64,000 nucleotides of DNA, taken from assembly GCF_036227125.1 (NCBI RefSeq), contig NZ_CP109435.1, forward strand, positions 3,720,001-3,784,000, in the 5' to 3' direction. Source of the DNA: Streptomyces sp. NBC_01485 (GTDB lineage Bacteria > Actinomycetota > Actinomycetes > Streptomycetales > Streptomycetaceae). Below the pieces are notes generated by a model. It was not told the DNA's origin. It was given only the letters and a program-made list of their open reading frames with translations, and ran no database searches. The position numbers were made by a program, and so were the translations under genes. Below are positions 33,411-41,580 of the stretch, one piece after another; positions within the stretch are counted from its first letter, which is position 1, and every line of letters begins with the position of its first letter.

Positions 33411-34270
33411 AGCCGCTGAGCCAGGCTCCGGATGAGGTTCAGCGACGGCCCCGGGCCGAGGGCTGCGGCCCTCAGTTGGTCGAACATGAGCTTATACGCA
33501 GCGACTTGAGCGGTGTCCTCCACGTAGAGGGTGGACACAGCGGTCTCCGTTCGCACCACGTCCGTCTCCGGATCAGGTAGCCCGACGATCCCGAAGGGGC
33601 CGTTCACGCCTCGGTGGGATTCGGTGGTGTAGGGCAACACCTGAACCGTCACGTGCTCTTGCTGTGCCATGAGCGCGAGGTGCGCGAGTTGGTCCCGCAT
33701 GACCTCCGCGCCCCCGAACTTGGCATGCAGCACGGCCTCGTAGAGGACGACCCACAACTCGGGCGGCTGCTCGGCGTGATGGCCCAGGATCTGCTGGCGG
33801 TGCATCCGGCCTCGTACGTGCTCCTCCAGTTCATGCTCGGGCGTCTCCAGGCGGCCGCCTCGCTGAAAAAGGACCCTCATGTAGTCGGGCGTCTGGAGCA
33901 GGCCGGGGACGAGGATCGTCTCCCAGGAGTGCAGGCTGAGCGCCTTCGACTCCAGCTCGATCAGATCGGCGAACCCGCCGCTGAGCACATCGCCGTAGCG
34001 GTTCCACCAGTTGCGTCGTCGGCCCTCGCGCGCCATGTCGGCCAGCGCCTGGGCAAGGGCGTCGTCCTCCACGTCGTAGGCGTGCAGGAGTGCCTTGAGT
34101 TCGGCGGCGCGGATCCCGTTCAGTCCCGTCTCGATGCGGCTGATCTTCGCCTTGCCGCACTCCAGAACCTGGGCGGCCGCATCGATCGACAGGCCCGCGC
34201 CCTCGCGCAGTCTGCGCAGCTCGGCACCGAGGCGTTTCTGACGGATGGTCGGGTTCTTGCGTGGCGGCAT
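33407..34270 (-). CDS. XRE-type regulator with DUF5753 domain
   Basis: A 287-residue WhiJ-type regulator: helix-turn-helix at about 12-70 (LGAELRRLREGAGLSIDAAA, GKAKISRIETG) and DUF5753 at about 100-280 (ILVPGLLQTPDYMRVL). It forms a two-gene unit with the DUF397 protein downstream and is divergent from an ATP-binding protein at 34521. This trio (regulator, DUF397, HATPase) is a recurring Streptomyces arrangement. Confidence 0.9.
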   Translation of the reverse strand: MPPRKNPTIRQKRLGAELRRLREGAGLSIDAAAQVLECGKAKISRIETGLNGIRAAELKALLHAYDVEDDALAQALADMAREGRRRNWWNRYGDVLSGGFADLIELESKALSLHSWETILVPGLLQTPDYMRVLFQRGGRLETPEHELEEHVRGRMHRQQILGHHAEQPPELWVVLYEAVLHAKFGGAEVMRDQLAHLALMAQQEHVTVQVLPYTTESHRGVNGPFGIVGLPDPETDVVRTETAVSTLYVEDTAQVAAYKLMFDQLRAAALGPGPSLNLIRSLAQRL

Positions 34271-34520
34271 ACGGAATGTCCTAGCAGCGCGCGACGCACC
34301 GTGAGGTCGAAACGGGCCACTTCACCAGAAGGAGTCATTCCAAGGAGGAACGCTGCACCTTTCTGGCTTCCCGCCACTACCGTCGGAGACAGAGCGCTCC
34401 CCCCGCCTCCCACCCCTCACAACCCGGAAGAGCACCGCCACCGCACTCCATGCGGGCGGCGGCGAGGCCACCGTGTGAAGGGTGCGGAACAACCGCCGTC
34501 TTCCGACAGGGAGTTCGAAC

Positions 34521-34928
34521 GTGAACAGCCGCCCGCGATCCCCGCACCCCGACGACCCCTGGGAGTACCGCCTCACCCTCCCCCACCACGCCCTCGGCAC
34601 CGGCGTCGCCCGCAGTACCGTCCGGTCGATCCTCACGCGCCACTCGCTGGGCGGCCTCGTCGACACCGCCGAGTTGCTGACCAGCGAGCTGTGCGGGAAC
34701 TCGTACCGGCATGCCGGCGGTCCCGCGACCGTGGGCGTGCGGTGGGCGGACGGCACCCTTCACGTCAGCGTGCGGGACGGCAGTGACGTGCTGCCCGCTC
34801 CGAGCCCTGGCTGTGTCGAACTGGACGGTGGGCGGGGGCTGTTGCTCGTCAGTCGGTGTGCGCAGGCCTGGGGCAGCCGGGCAGTGGACGGGGACGGGAA
34901 AGTCACCTGGTTCGAGTTGCGGCCATGA
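34521..34928 (+). CDS. HATPase_c_2 anti-sigma/regulatory ATP-binding protein
   Basis: A 135-residue RsbW-like GHKL protein: N box TAELLTSELCGNSYRHAGG, G1 box VSVRDGSD, and GGRGLLLVSRCAQAWG. These single-domain kinases usually control sigma factors or anti-sigma antagonists. GTG at 34521 has AGGGAG seven bases upstream; GTG at 34482 is the alternative. The divergent WhiJ/DUF397 pair is probably its functional context, as in the S. coelicolor abaA/whiJ-type loci. Confidence 0.85.
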   Translation: MNSRPRSPHPDDPWEYRLTLPHHALGTGVARSTVRSILTRHSLGGLVDTAELLTSELCGNSYRHAGGPATVGVRWADGTLHVSVRDGSDVLPAPSPGCVELDGGRGLLLVSRCAQAWGSRAVDGDGKVTWFELRP

Positions 34929-34991
34929 CCGACGTACCTCGCCCCCGCCCGGCGAGGATGCGGGCGGGGGCGAGCACGGCGTCACGGGTTC

Positions 34992-36149
34992 CTACGGCAG
35001 GTTCCTCGCCATCACGATGCGCTGGATCTGGTTCGTGCCTTCATAAATCTGGGTGATCTTCGCGTCGCGCATCATCCGTTCCACCGGGTAGTCGCGCGTG
35101 TAGCCGTAGCCGCCGAGGAGTTGGACGGCGTCCGTGGTGACCTCCATCGCGACGTCGGACGCGAAGCACTTCGCCGCCGCGCCCTGGAAGGTGAGGTCGG
35201 GGTCCAGGCGTTCGGACTTGGCGGCTGCCGCGTACGTCAGTTGGCGGGCGGCCTCGATCTTCATGGCCATGTCGGCGAGCATGAACTGGATGCCCTGGAA
35301 GTCGGCGATCGGCTTGCCGAACTGCTTGCGCTCCTGGACGTAGTTCTTGGCGTAGTCGAAGGCGCCCTGGGCCACGCCGAGGGCCTGTGCGGCGATGGTG
35401 ATGCGGGTGTGGTCCAGGGTCTTCATCGCCGTCGCGAAGCCCGTGCCCTCGTCGCCGATCATGCGGTCGGCCGGGATGCGAACGTTGTCGAAGTAGACCT
35501 CACGGGTCGGGGAGCCCTTGATGCCCAGCTTCTTCTCCGGGGCGCCGAAGGAGACGCCCGGGTCGGACTTCTCGACGACGAAGGCCGAGATGCCCTTGCT
35601 GCGCTTCGTGGGGTCCGTCACCGCGAGCACCGTGTAGTACTCGGAGACGCCCGCGTTGGTGATCCAGCGCTTCACGCCGTTCAGGATCCAGTGGTCGCCG
35701 TCGCGGACCGCCTTGGTCCGCATGCCCGCCGCGTCCGAGCCCGCGTCCGGCTCGGAGAGGGCGTACGAGAACAGCACGTCACCCTTGGCCAGCGGGGCCA
35801 GGTACTTCTTCTTCAGCTCCTCCGAGCCGGAGAGGATCACCGGGAGGGAGCCCAACTTGTTCACCGCGGGGATGAGGGAGGAGGAGACACAGACGCGCGC
35901 CACCTCCTCGATCACGATGACCGTCGCCAGCGCGTCCGCGCCTGCGCCGCCGTACGACTCGGGGACGTGCACCGCGTGCAGATCGCTCGCCACCAGGGCG
36001 TCCAGCGCCTCCTGCGGGAAGCGGGCGTCCTCGTCCACCGCGGCGGCGTGCGGCGCGATCTTCGCCTCGGCCAGGGAGCGGATGGCGTCGCGGAGCATGT
36101 CGTGCTCCTCGGACGGGCGGTACAGGTCGAAGTCAGCCGATCCGGCCAC
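34992..36149 (-). CDS. Acyl-CoA dehydrogenase
   Basis: A 385-residue flavoprotein catalysing alpha,beta-dehydrogenation of an acyl-CoA. It shows YALSEPDAGSDAAGM (FAD loop), a full C-terminal helical domain and the ending QIYEGTNQIQRIVMAR that carries the catalytic glutamate of short/medium-chain enzymes. Full length. GTG start at 36149. An AT-rich imperfect palindrome (36197-36211) upstream suggests a TetR-type fatty-acid regulator. Chain-length preference is unknown. Confidence 0.93.
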   Translation of the reverse strand: MAGSADFDLYRPSEEHDMLRDAIRSLAEAKIAPHAAAVDEDARFPQEALDALVASDLHAVHVPESYGGAGADALATVIVIEEVARVCVSSSLIPAVNKLGSLPVILSGSEELKKKYLAPLAKGDVLFSYALSEPDAGSDAAGMRTKAVRDGDHWILNGVKRWITNAGVSEYYTVLAVTDPTKRSKGISAFVVEKSDPGVSFGAPEKKLGIKGSPTREVYFDNVRIPADRMIGDEGTGFATAMKTLDHTRITIAAQALGVAQGAFDYAKNYVQERKQFGKPIADFQGIQFMLADMAMKIEAARQLTYAAAAKSERLDPDLTFQGAAAKCFASDVAMEVTTDAVQLLGGYGYTRDYPVERMMRDAKITQIYEGTNQIQRIVMARNLP

Positions 36150-36196
36150 GGTGTCTCACGCTCCAAAACGCTACGGTCACAGCACAGTCACTCACG

Positions 36197-36211
36197 CTAA
36201 CTACCGTTAAG
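36197..36211. promoter_or_regulatory. Putative operator upstream of acyl-CoA dehydrogenase
   Basis: CTAAC-TACC-GTTAAG is an imperfect palindrome in an unusually AT-rich 45-bp stretch about 50 bp before the dehydrogenase start. TAAC/GTTA half-sites are typical of regulators of fatty-acid degradation, but no regulator gene is adjacent. Confidence 0.4.
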
Positions 36212-36382
36212 TAACTCCAATTTTAAGCGTCCGCCCACCCGAGTGATACGTGAGCTTGGCGACAGGGGTCATGTCATCGGCGTCTCCTCGGCGTCCCGTC
36301 CGGGATCTGCCCGGTGAGGGGCGTCCGCACGCCCCGACTATGCTCGGGCGCGCAGCGACGGCATCCCCCACCTGGAGCATTC

Positions 36383-37726
36383 ATGGCCCTCAAGATCACC
36401 GTGATCGGCACCGGCTATCTCGGCGCCACGCACGCCGCGGCCATGGCCGAGCTGGGTTTCGAGGTGCTCGCTCTCGACGTGGTGCCGGAGAAGATCGAGA
36501 TGCTCGAGCGGGGCGAGACCCCGATGTACGAGCCCGGGCTCGAGGAGCTGCTGCGCAGGCACGTCGCCGGGTTCGAGGGGTCCAGCGGGCGGCTGCGGTT
36601 CACGATGGACTGGGCCGAGGTGGGGGCCTTCGGCGACGTCCACTTCGTGTGCGTCAACACTCCGCAGAAGCGCGGTGAGTACGCGTGCGACATGTCGTAC
36701 GTCGAGTCCGCGATCGCGTCGCTGGCCCCGCATCTGGCGCGTCCGGCGCTCGTCGTCGGCAAGTCCACCGTGCCGGTCGGCTCCGCGGAACGGCTGGCCC
36801 GGACGATCGCCGAGCTCGCGCCGGCCGGCGAGGACGCCGAGCTCGCCTGGAACCCGGAGTTCCTGCGGGAGGGCCTCGCCGTCGAGGACACGCTGCATCC
36901 GGACCGGATCGTGGTCGGGGTGCGCAGTGAGCGGGCCGAGGCGCTGCTGCGGCAGGTGTACGAGAAGCCGGTCGGGGAAGGGTCGCCGTTCGTGGTCACC
37001 GACTTCCCCACCGCCGAGCTGGTGAAGACCTCGGCGAACTCCTTCCTCGCCACCAAGATCTCCTTCATCAACGCGATGGCGGAGGTGTGCGAGGCCGCCG
37101 GGGGCGACGTCGCGAAGCTGGCCGAGGCCATCGGGCACGACGACCGGATCGGGAAGAAGTTCCTGCGGGCCGGGATCGGTTTCGGCGGCGGGTGTCTGCC
37201 GAAGGACATCCGGGCGTTCATGGCGCGGGCCGGTGAGCTCGGGGCCGACCAGGCGCTCACCTTCCTCCGCGAGATCGACTCCATCAACATGCGCCAGCGC
37301 GGGCAGATGGTCGACCTGGCCCGGCAGGCGCTGGGGGGCGGGTCCTTCCTGGGGCAGCGGGTCGCCGTGCTCGGCGCGACCTTCAAGCCCGACTCGGACG
37401 ACGTCCGGGACTCCCCCGCCCTCAACGTCGCCGGGCAGATCCATCTCCAGGGCGGGCAGGTCACGGTGTACGACCCGAAGGGGATGGAGAACGCCCGCCG
37501 GGTCTTCCCGACGCTCGGGTACGCCGACACGGCGCTCGATGCCGTACGGGGCGCCGACGCCGTCCTGCACCTCACCGAGTGGCGGGAGTTCCGCGAGCTG
37601 GACCCGGCGGCGCTGGGCGAGGTCGCGACGACCCGGCTGATCCTCGACGGGCGCAACGCGCTCGACCCCGTGCTGTGGCGCAAGGCCGGGTGGACGTACC
37701 GGGCGATGGGGCGTCCTACCGCCTGA
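36383..37726 (+). CDS. UDP-glucose 6-dehydrogenase
   Basis: A 447-residue NAD-dependent enzyme oxidising UDP-glucose to UDP-glucuronate, a precursor for acidic wall glycans and exopolysaccharide. The Rossmann start VIGTGYLGATHAAAMAELG, the catalytic C271 in GFGGGCLPKD and the C-terminal domain (ATFKPDSDDVRDSPAL) are intact. ATG at 36383 with GGAG nearby upstream. Related sugars, such as GDP-mannose, cannot be excluded from sequence alone. Confidence 0.92.
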   Translation: MALKITVIGTGYLGATHAAAMAELGFEVLALDVVPEKIEMLERGETPMYEPGLEELLRRHVAGFEGSSGRLRFTMDWAEVGAFGDVHFVCVNTPQKRGEYACDMSYVESAIASLAPHLARPALVVGKSTVPVGSAERLARTIAELAPAGEDAELAWNPEFLREGLAVEDTLHPDRIVVGVRSERAEALLRQVYEKPVGEGSPFVVTDFPTAELVKTSANSFLATKISFINAMAEVCEAAGGDVAKLAEAIGHDDRIGKKFLRAGIGFGGGCLPKDIRAFMARAGELGADQALTFLREIDSINMRQRGQMVDLARQALGGGSFLGQRVAVLGATFKPDSDDVRDSPALNVAGQIHLQGGQVTVYDPKGMENARRVFPTLGYADTALDAVRGADAVLHLTEWREFRELDPAALGEVATTRLILDGRNALDPVLWRKAGWTYRAMGRPTA

Positions 37727-37771
37727 GGCTTCCAGGGGGCAGGAGGAGCGGGTGACGCCGGACCGCCTCGC

Positions 37772-37930
37772 GTGAGCTACTTCGCGCGGTACCGGCGCAT
37801 CTTGGCGCGCGCCCCGCACACCTGCATCCTCGCGCTCGGCGCGAAGCCGCTGGACGCGGCGGACCACTCGCGCACCTGGCGGGTGTACGCGGATCCGGCG
37901 GGGCACCCGTTCTGCCTGTGCAGTTCCTGA
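37772..37930 (+). pseudogene. Remnant of a VOC/glyoxalase-like protein
   Basis: A 52-codon frame downstream of the dehydrogenase encodes LALGAKPLDAADHSRTWRVY followed by ADPAGHPFCL, the typical C-terminal end of Streptomyces VOC-family (glyoxalase-like) proteins, which normally exceed 110 residues. The N-terminal domain is absent, so this is a truncated relic. A GTG at 37772 could still start a short peptide. Confidence 0.6.
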
Positions 37931-37943
37931 ACAGCCCGAGGAC

Positions 37944-39119
37944 TCAGCCGTCCAGGTGGGCGATCTGGGCCGTCGACGGCTCCCGGCGTTCCTGTGCGGC
38001 GCGGGCCGTGAAGTCGGCGCTGCGCAGGACGCGCTGCATGTTGCCCCAGGTCAGCAGGGCGATGTCGGTGTCCGGCCAGCCGCGGCGGAGGAGTTCGGCG
38101 ATCAGGTACGGGTAGCCGGAGGCGTCGGCGAGACCCTGTGGGTGGGCGGCGCCGGAGTCGTACGTGCCGGACAGGCCGACGCTGTCCGGGCCGGCGACCG
38201 CGCGGACGTGGTCGAGGTGGTCGGCGACGTCCCGGACGGTCGGGCCGGTCTGCTCGGCGGTCAGCGGCACCAGGCACAGGCCCCCCGCCGCGCCCAGCTC
38301 GGCGAGCAGTTCGTCGGGCAGGTTGTCGGGGTGGGGGCGCAGGGCGCGGGCGGCGGAGCGGGTGCACAGGACCGGGGTCTTGGAGAGCGCGAGGGCGCGG
38401 CCGGCCGTGGTGTCGGAGGCGCCGGAGAGGTCGGCGAGCACGCCGAGCCGGTTCATCTCCCGCACGACCTCCTCGCCGAACCGGGTCAGCCCCGCCCCGC
38501 TCGCCCAGGAGGTGCCGGCGAGGGTGAGGACGCGCAGGCCGAGGGAGTGCAGTACGCGCAGGATGCCGAGGGAGTCGTCGAGCGCGGCGGCCGTGGCCGG
38601 GCCCAGGACGATGGCGACGCGGCCGCAGTTGCGGGCGTCGATGACCTGCCCGGCGCTGCGCGCGAGCCGCAGCCCCTCGGGGTGGGCGGCGATCACCGAC
38701 CGGGCGAGGTCCAGTTGCTCCAGGGTGGCGCCGACGGCGCGGTCGGCGGCGAGGCCCTCGGGCAGGTGCAGCGACCACAGCAGCGCGCCGACGTGGCCCT
38801 CGCGCAGCCGGGGCACGTCCGTGTCGACGGCGCTCTCGCCGAGCTGGAGGTCGTACCAGGGCAGGTGGCGCAGGGCCCAGGGCAGTCCGCTGTAGCCGTC
38901 GGCGACGGGGTGCGCGGCGAGGAGGGCACGGGCCCGGTCCAGATCGTCGGCCACAGCGACGGCTGCGGCTTCGGCCGGGACCGGGCGGTGCGGGGTGAAG
39001 GGGGCGGCCTGCACGTCGTCGAGCTCCTTGTCGAGCTCCTCGTCGTACGCCTCGTCGTACGCCTCGTCGCGTTCGCCGGCCTCGGGGAGGGTGTGCAGTT
39101 CGTCCTGGAGGTCGGCCAT
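37944..39119 (-). CDS. Dipeptidase-like protein lacking metal ligands (M19 paralogue)
   Basis: A 391-residue paralogue of the renal-dipeptidase family (M19), colinear with the active enzyme at 39843. All metal-ligand positions are replaced: GHND becomes GYSG (residues 75-78), AEGGH becomes GPATA, DLSH becomes DLSG, FSHSSAR becomes CTRSAAR, and GGDYDG becomes SGTYDSG. The N-terminus adds ~50 acidic residues with repeated DEAY units. It should be catalytically dead and may bind peptides or regulate its neighbour. ATG at 39119. Confidence 0.85.
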   Translation of the reverse strand: MADLQDELHTLPEAGERDEAYDEAYDEELDKELDDVQAAPFTPHRPVPAEAAAVAVADDLDRARALLAAHPVADGYSGLPWALRHLPWYDLQLGESAVDTDVPRLREGHVGALLWSLHLPEGLAADRAVGATLEQLDLARSVIAAHPEGLRLARSAGQVIDARNCGRVAIVLGPATAAALDDSLGILRVLHSLGLRVLTLAGTSWASGAGLTRFGEEVVREMNRLGVLADLSGASDTTAGRALALSKTPVLCTRSAARALRPHPDNLPDELLAELGAAGGLCLVPLTAEQTGPTVRDVADHLDHVRAVAGPDSVGLSGTYDSGAAHPQGLADASGYPYLIAELLRRGWPDTDIALLTWGNMQRVLRSADFTARAAQERREPSTAQIAHLDG

Positions 39120-39221
39120 GACGGTCTCCGTACGTCGATCAGCAGTACGGTCACCGTCCCACGACCGGGGGTGCGCTACCTGGTGGGCGGGGCGTTCGGG
39201 GTATCCCCGGAGCAGGTGCCC

Positions 39222-39485
39222 TCAGTCGTGGTAGTGGTAACGGGCCTTGAGGATCTTCACTTCCTTGTCGTCCGCCCGGTAGACCAGCCGATGCTCGTCG
39301 TCGATCCGACGGGACCAGTAGCCGGACAGATCGCCCTTGAGGGGCTCTGGCTTGCCGATGCCGGTGAACGGATCGCGCTGGATCTCGCCGACCAGTCGGG
39401 TGATCCGACGGGCCATCCTGCGGTCCGAACCGAGCCGGAACAGGAAGTCCTCCCAGGCGTCCGGGTCGAAGTGGACGCTCCTCAC
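39222..39485 (-). CDS. yoeB: YoeB-family mRNA interferase toxin
   Basis: An 87-residue Txe/YoeB toxin that cleaves mRNA in the ribosomal A site. It retains WEDFLF, PEPLKGDLSGYWSRRIDDEHRLVY and the C-terminal KARYHYHD with the catalytic His and Tyr. It overlaps the antitoxin stop by four bases (GTGA). A YefM/YoeB pair has been shown to work in Streptomyces lividans. Confidence 0.92.
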   Translation of the reverse strand: MRSVHFDPDAWEDFLFRLGSDRRMARRITRLVGEIQRDPFTGIGKPEPLKGDLSGYWSRRIDDEHRLVYRADDKEVKILKARYHYHD

Positions 39486-39754
39486 TCGTCCCCCGCCAGG
39501 TCCTGCATTTCCTCGACGGTCTTGCCGACCGTGACCGCACCCGCCTTGTCCCGGGCGACGGCTTCCATGAGGCGCCGCGCGTTCGCAGGGGAACGCAGCA
39601 GGTAGATGGTCTCCTGCCAGGATTCGAAGTCGTCCGCGGACATCAGCACGGCGTCACCGCCCTTGGAACTGATGCGCACCGGCGTGTGATCGTCGTTGAC
39701 GCGCTTGATGAGGGGGAACAAGTCCCGGCGGGCTTCACTGGCGCTTATGGTCAT
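39482..39754 (-). CDS. yefM: YefM-family antitoxin
   Basis: A 90-residue Phd/YefM antitoxin: N-terminal DNA-binding part (TISASEARRDLFPLIKRVND) and a C-terminal toxin-binding tail. It represses its own operon, most likely through the four GTAC boxes just upstream (39788-39828). Translationally coupled to yoeB. The pair sits between two dipeptidase paralogues. Confidence 0.92.
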   Translation of the reverse strand: MTISASEARRDLFPLIKRVNDDHTPVRISSKGGDAVLMSADDFESWQETIYLLRSPANARRLMEAVARDKAGAVTVGKTVEEMQDLAGDE

Positions 39755-39787
39755 CTGCGAACCACCCCTTCGACGACACCCTGACCG

Positions 39788-39828
39788 GTACCGAAAAAAT
39801 GTACCGCACCGGTACGGCTTTCCGGTAC
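39788..39828 (-). promoter_or_regulatory. Putative YefM operator: four GTAC boxes
   Basis: GTAC cores at 39788, 39801, 39812 and 39825 give a symmetric 13-11-13 spacing; three lie in CCGGTAC(C/G)G palindromes. TACATT on the minus strand could be the -10 box. YefM operators in other bacteria are palindromes with a TGTACA core, which fits. Confidence 0.65.
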
Positions 39829-39842
39829 CGGCGAGCCCCTCT

Positions 39843-41030
39843 TCAGCCGTCCAGGGACTCGAGCGTCGCGTTGGACGGGGGGCGGGTCGTGCGGAGGTCT
39901 TGGGCCACGTCTTCTGCCGCGCCGAGGACTCGTAGCGCGTTCTGCCAGGTCAGTTTGGCGAGGTCGGTGGTGGACCAGCCGCGGTCGAGGAGTTCCGCGA
40001 TCAGGTTGGGGTAGCCGGAGACGTCGGTCAGGCCGTCGGGGGTGAAGGCCGTGCCGTCGTAGTCGCCGCCGATGCCGAGGTGGTCGACGCCGGCGGCCTC
40101 GCGCATGTGGTCGAGGTGGTCGGCGACCGTGGCGACGGTGGCGACCGGGCGGGGGCGCCGTTCCTCGAAGGCGCGGTGGACCTTCATCGCCTCGGGGGTG
40201 GTGGCCAGGTGGTGGAAGCCGTGGGCGCGCATGTTGTCGTCGGCCTCGGCCGTCCAGTCGACCGCCGCCTGGAGGACGAACTTCGGCACGAACGTCACCA
40301 TCGCCATGCCGCCGTTGCCGGGCAGCCGCTCCAGGACGTCGTCCGGGATGTTGCGGGGGTGGTCGCAGACGGCGCGGGCGGAGGAGTGGGAGAAGATCAC
40401 CGGCGCGACGGACGTGTCGAGCGCGTCGCGCATCGTCGTCGCCGCCACGTGCGAGAGGTCGACCAGCATGCCCTCGCGGTTCATCTCGCGCACGACCGCG
40501 CGGCCGAAGGCGGACAGGCCGCCGACCCCGGGCTCGTCGGTCGCGGAGTCCGCCCACGCGGTGTTGTCGTTGTGGGTGAGGGTCAGGTAGCGGACGCCGA
40601 GCGCGTACAGGGCGCGCAGGGTGGCCAGGGAGTTGTCGATCGAGTGGCCGCCCTCGGCGCCCATGAGGGAGGCGATACGGCCCTCCGCGCGCGCCGCCGC
40701 CATGTCGGCGGCCGTCAGCGCGCTCTTCAGGTCCTGCGGGTGCCGTGCGATCAACTGCCGTACGCAGTCGATCTGTTCGAGCGTCGCCGTCACCGCGTCG
40801 GGCAGGTCGGAGCGCACGTACACCGACCAGTACTGCGCGCCGACCCCGCCCTCGCGCAGCCGCGGGATGTCCGTGTGCAGGTGGGCGTTCTGCGGTGTGG
40901 CGATGTCGCGGGCGTCGAGGTCGTAGCGGACCTGTTCGCGCAGCGCCCAGGGCAGGTCGTTGTGGCCGTCGACGACCGGGAACTCGCGCAGGAGTTCCCG
41001 GGCCGCGTCCAGGGAGGTCGGCTCCGTCAC
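39843..41030 (-). CDS. Membrane-dipeptidase-type zinc dipeptidase (M19)
   Basis: A 395-residue binuclear-zinc dipeptidase of the renal dipeptidase family. Ligands are all present: H23 and D25 (DGHND), the bridging E126 (AEGGH), H194 (DLSH), H215 (SHSSAR) and D323 (GGDYDG). It appears orthologous to S. coelicolor Sco3058, an enzyme characterised structurally that hydrolyses L-D dipeptides. No signal peptide. GTG at 41030; purE ends eight bases upstream, so it may be the last gene of a purK-purE transcript. Confidence 0.93.
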   Translation of the reverse strand: MTEPTSLDAARELLREFPVVDGHNDLPWALREQVRYDLDARDIATPQNAHLHTDIPRLREGGVGAQYWSVYVRSDLPDAVTATLEQIDCVRQLIARHPQDLKSALTAADMAAARAEGRIASLMGAEGGHSIDNSLATLRALYALGVRYLTLTHNDNTAWADSATDEPGVGGLSAFGRAVVREMNREGMLVDLSHVAATTMRDALDTSVAPVIFSHSSARAVCDHPRNIPDDVLERLPGNGGMAMVTFVPKFVLQAAVDWTAEADDNMRAHGFHHLATTPEAMKVHRAFEERRPRPVATVATVADHLDHMREAAGVDHLGIGGDYDGTAFTPDGLTDVSGYPNLIAELLDRGWSTTDLAKLTWQNALRVLGAAEDVAQDLRTTRPPSNATLESLDG

Positions 41031-41037
41031 GTCGCCG

Positions 41038-41580
41038 TCACTTCCCGAAGCCGAAGCCGCCGCCGGCCCCCTCGACCTTGGCGCGCAGGCGCTTGCCCTT
41101 CTCGGTGGCCTGGTCGTTCAGCTCCTGCTGGAACTCCCGCATCCGGCCGAGCAGTTCCTCGTCGTGGGTGGCGAGGATGCGGGCGGCGAGCAGGCCCGCG
41201 TTGCGCGCGCCGGCCACGGAGACGGTCGCGACCGGGACGCCGGCCGGCATCTGCACGATCGACAGCAGGCTGTCCATGCCGTCCAGGTACTTCAGGGGCA
41301 CGGGCACGCCGATGACGGGCAGCGGGGTGACGGAGGCGAGCATGCCGGGCAGGTGGGCCGCGCCGCCCGCGCCCGCGATGATCACCTTGAGCCCGCGGCC
41401 GTCCGCCTGCTCGCCGTACGCGATCATCTCGCGGGGCATGCGGTGCGCGGAGACGACGTCGACCTCGTACGCGATCTCGAACTCGTCGAGGGCCTGGGCG
41501 GCGGCCTCCATGACGGGCCAGTCGGAGTCCGACCCCATGACGATGCCGACGACAGGGCCCGCAGGGCTGGTAGGGCTCAT
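41038..41580 (-). CDS. purE: N5-CAIR mutase PurE
   Basis: A 180-residue class I PurE, converting N5-carboxyaminoimidazole ribonucleotide to CAIR in purine synthesis. GIVMGSDSDWPVM and SAHRMPREM are the substrate loop motifs, and GAGGAAHLPGMLAS is intact. Its start overlaps the purK stop (ATGA), making a coupled pair. Confidence 0.95.
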   Translation of the reverse strand: MSPTSPAGPVVGIVMGSDSDWPVMEAAAQALDEFEIAYEVDVVSAHRMPREMIAYGEQADGRGLKVIIAGAGGAAHLPGMLASVTPLPVIGVPVPLKYLDGMDSLLSIVQMPAGVPVATVSVAGARNAGLLAARILATHDEELLGRMREFQQELNDQATEKGKRLRAKVEGAGGGFGFGK

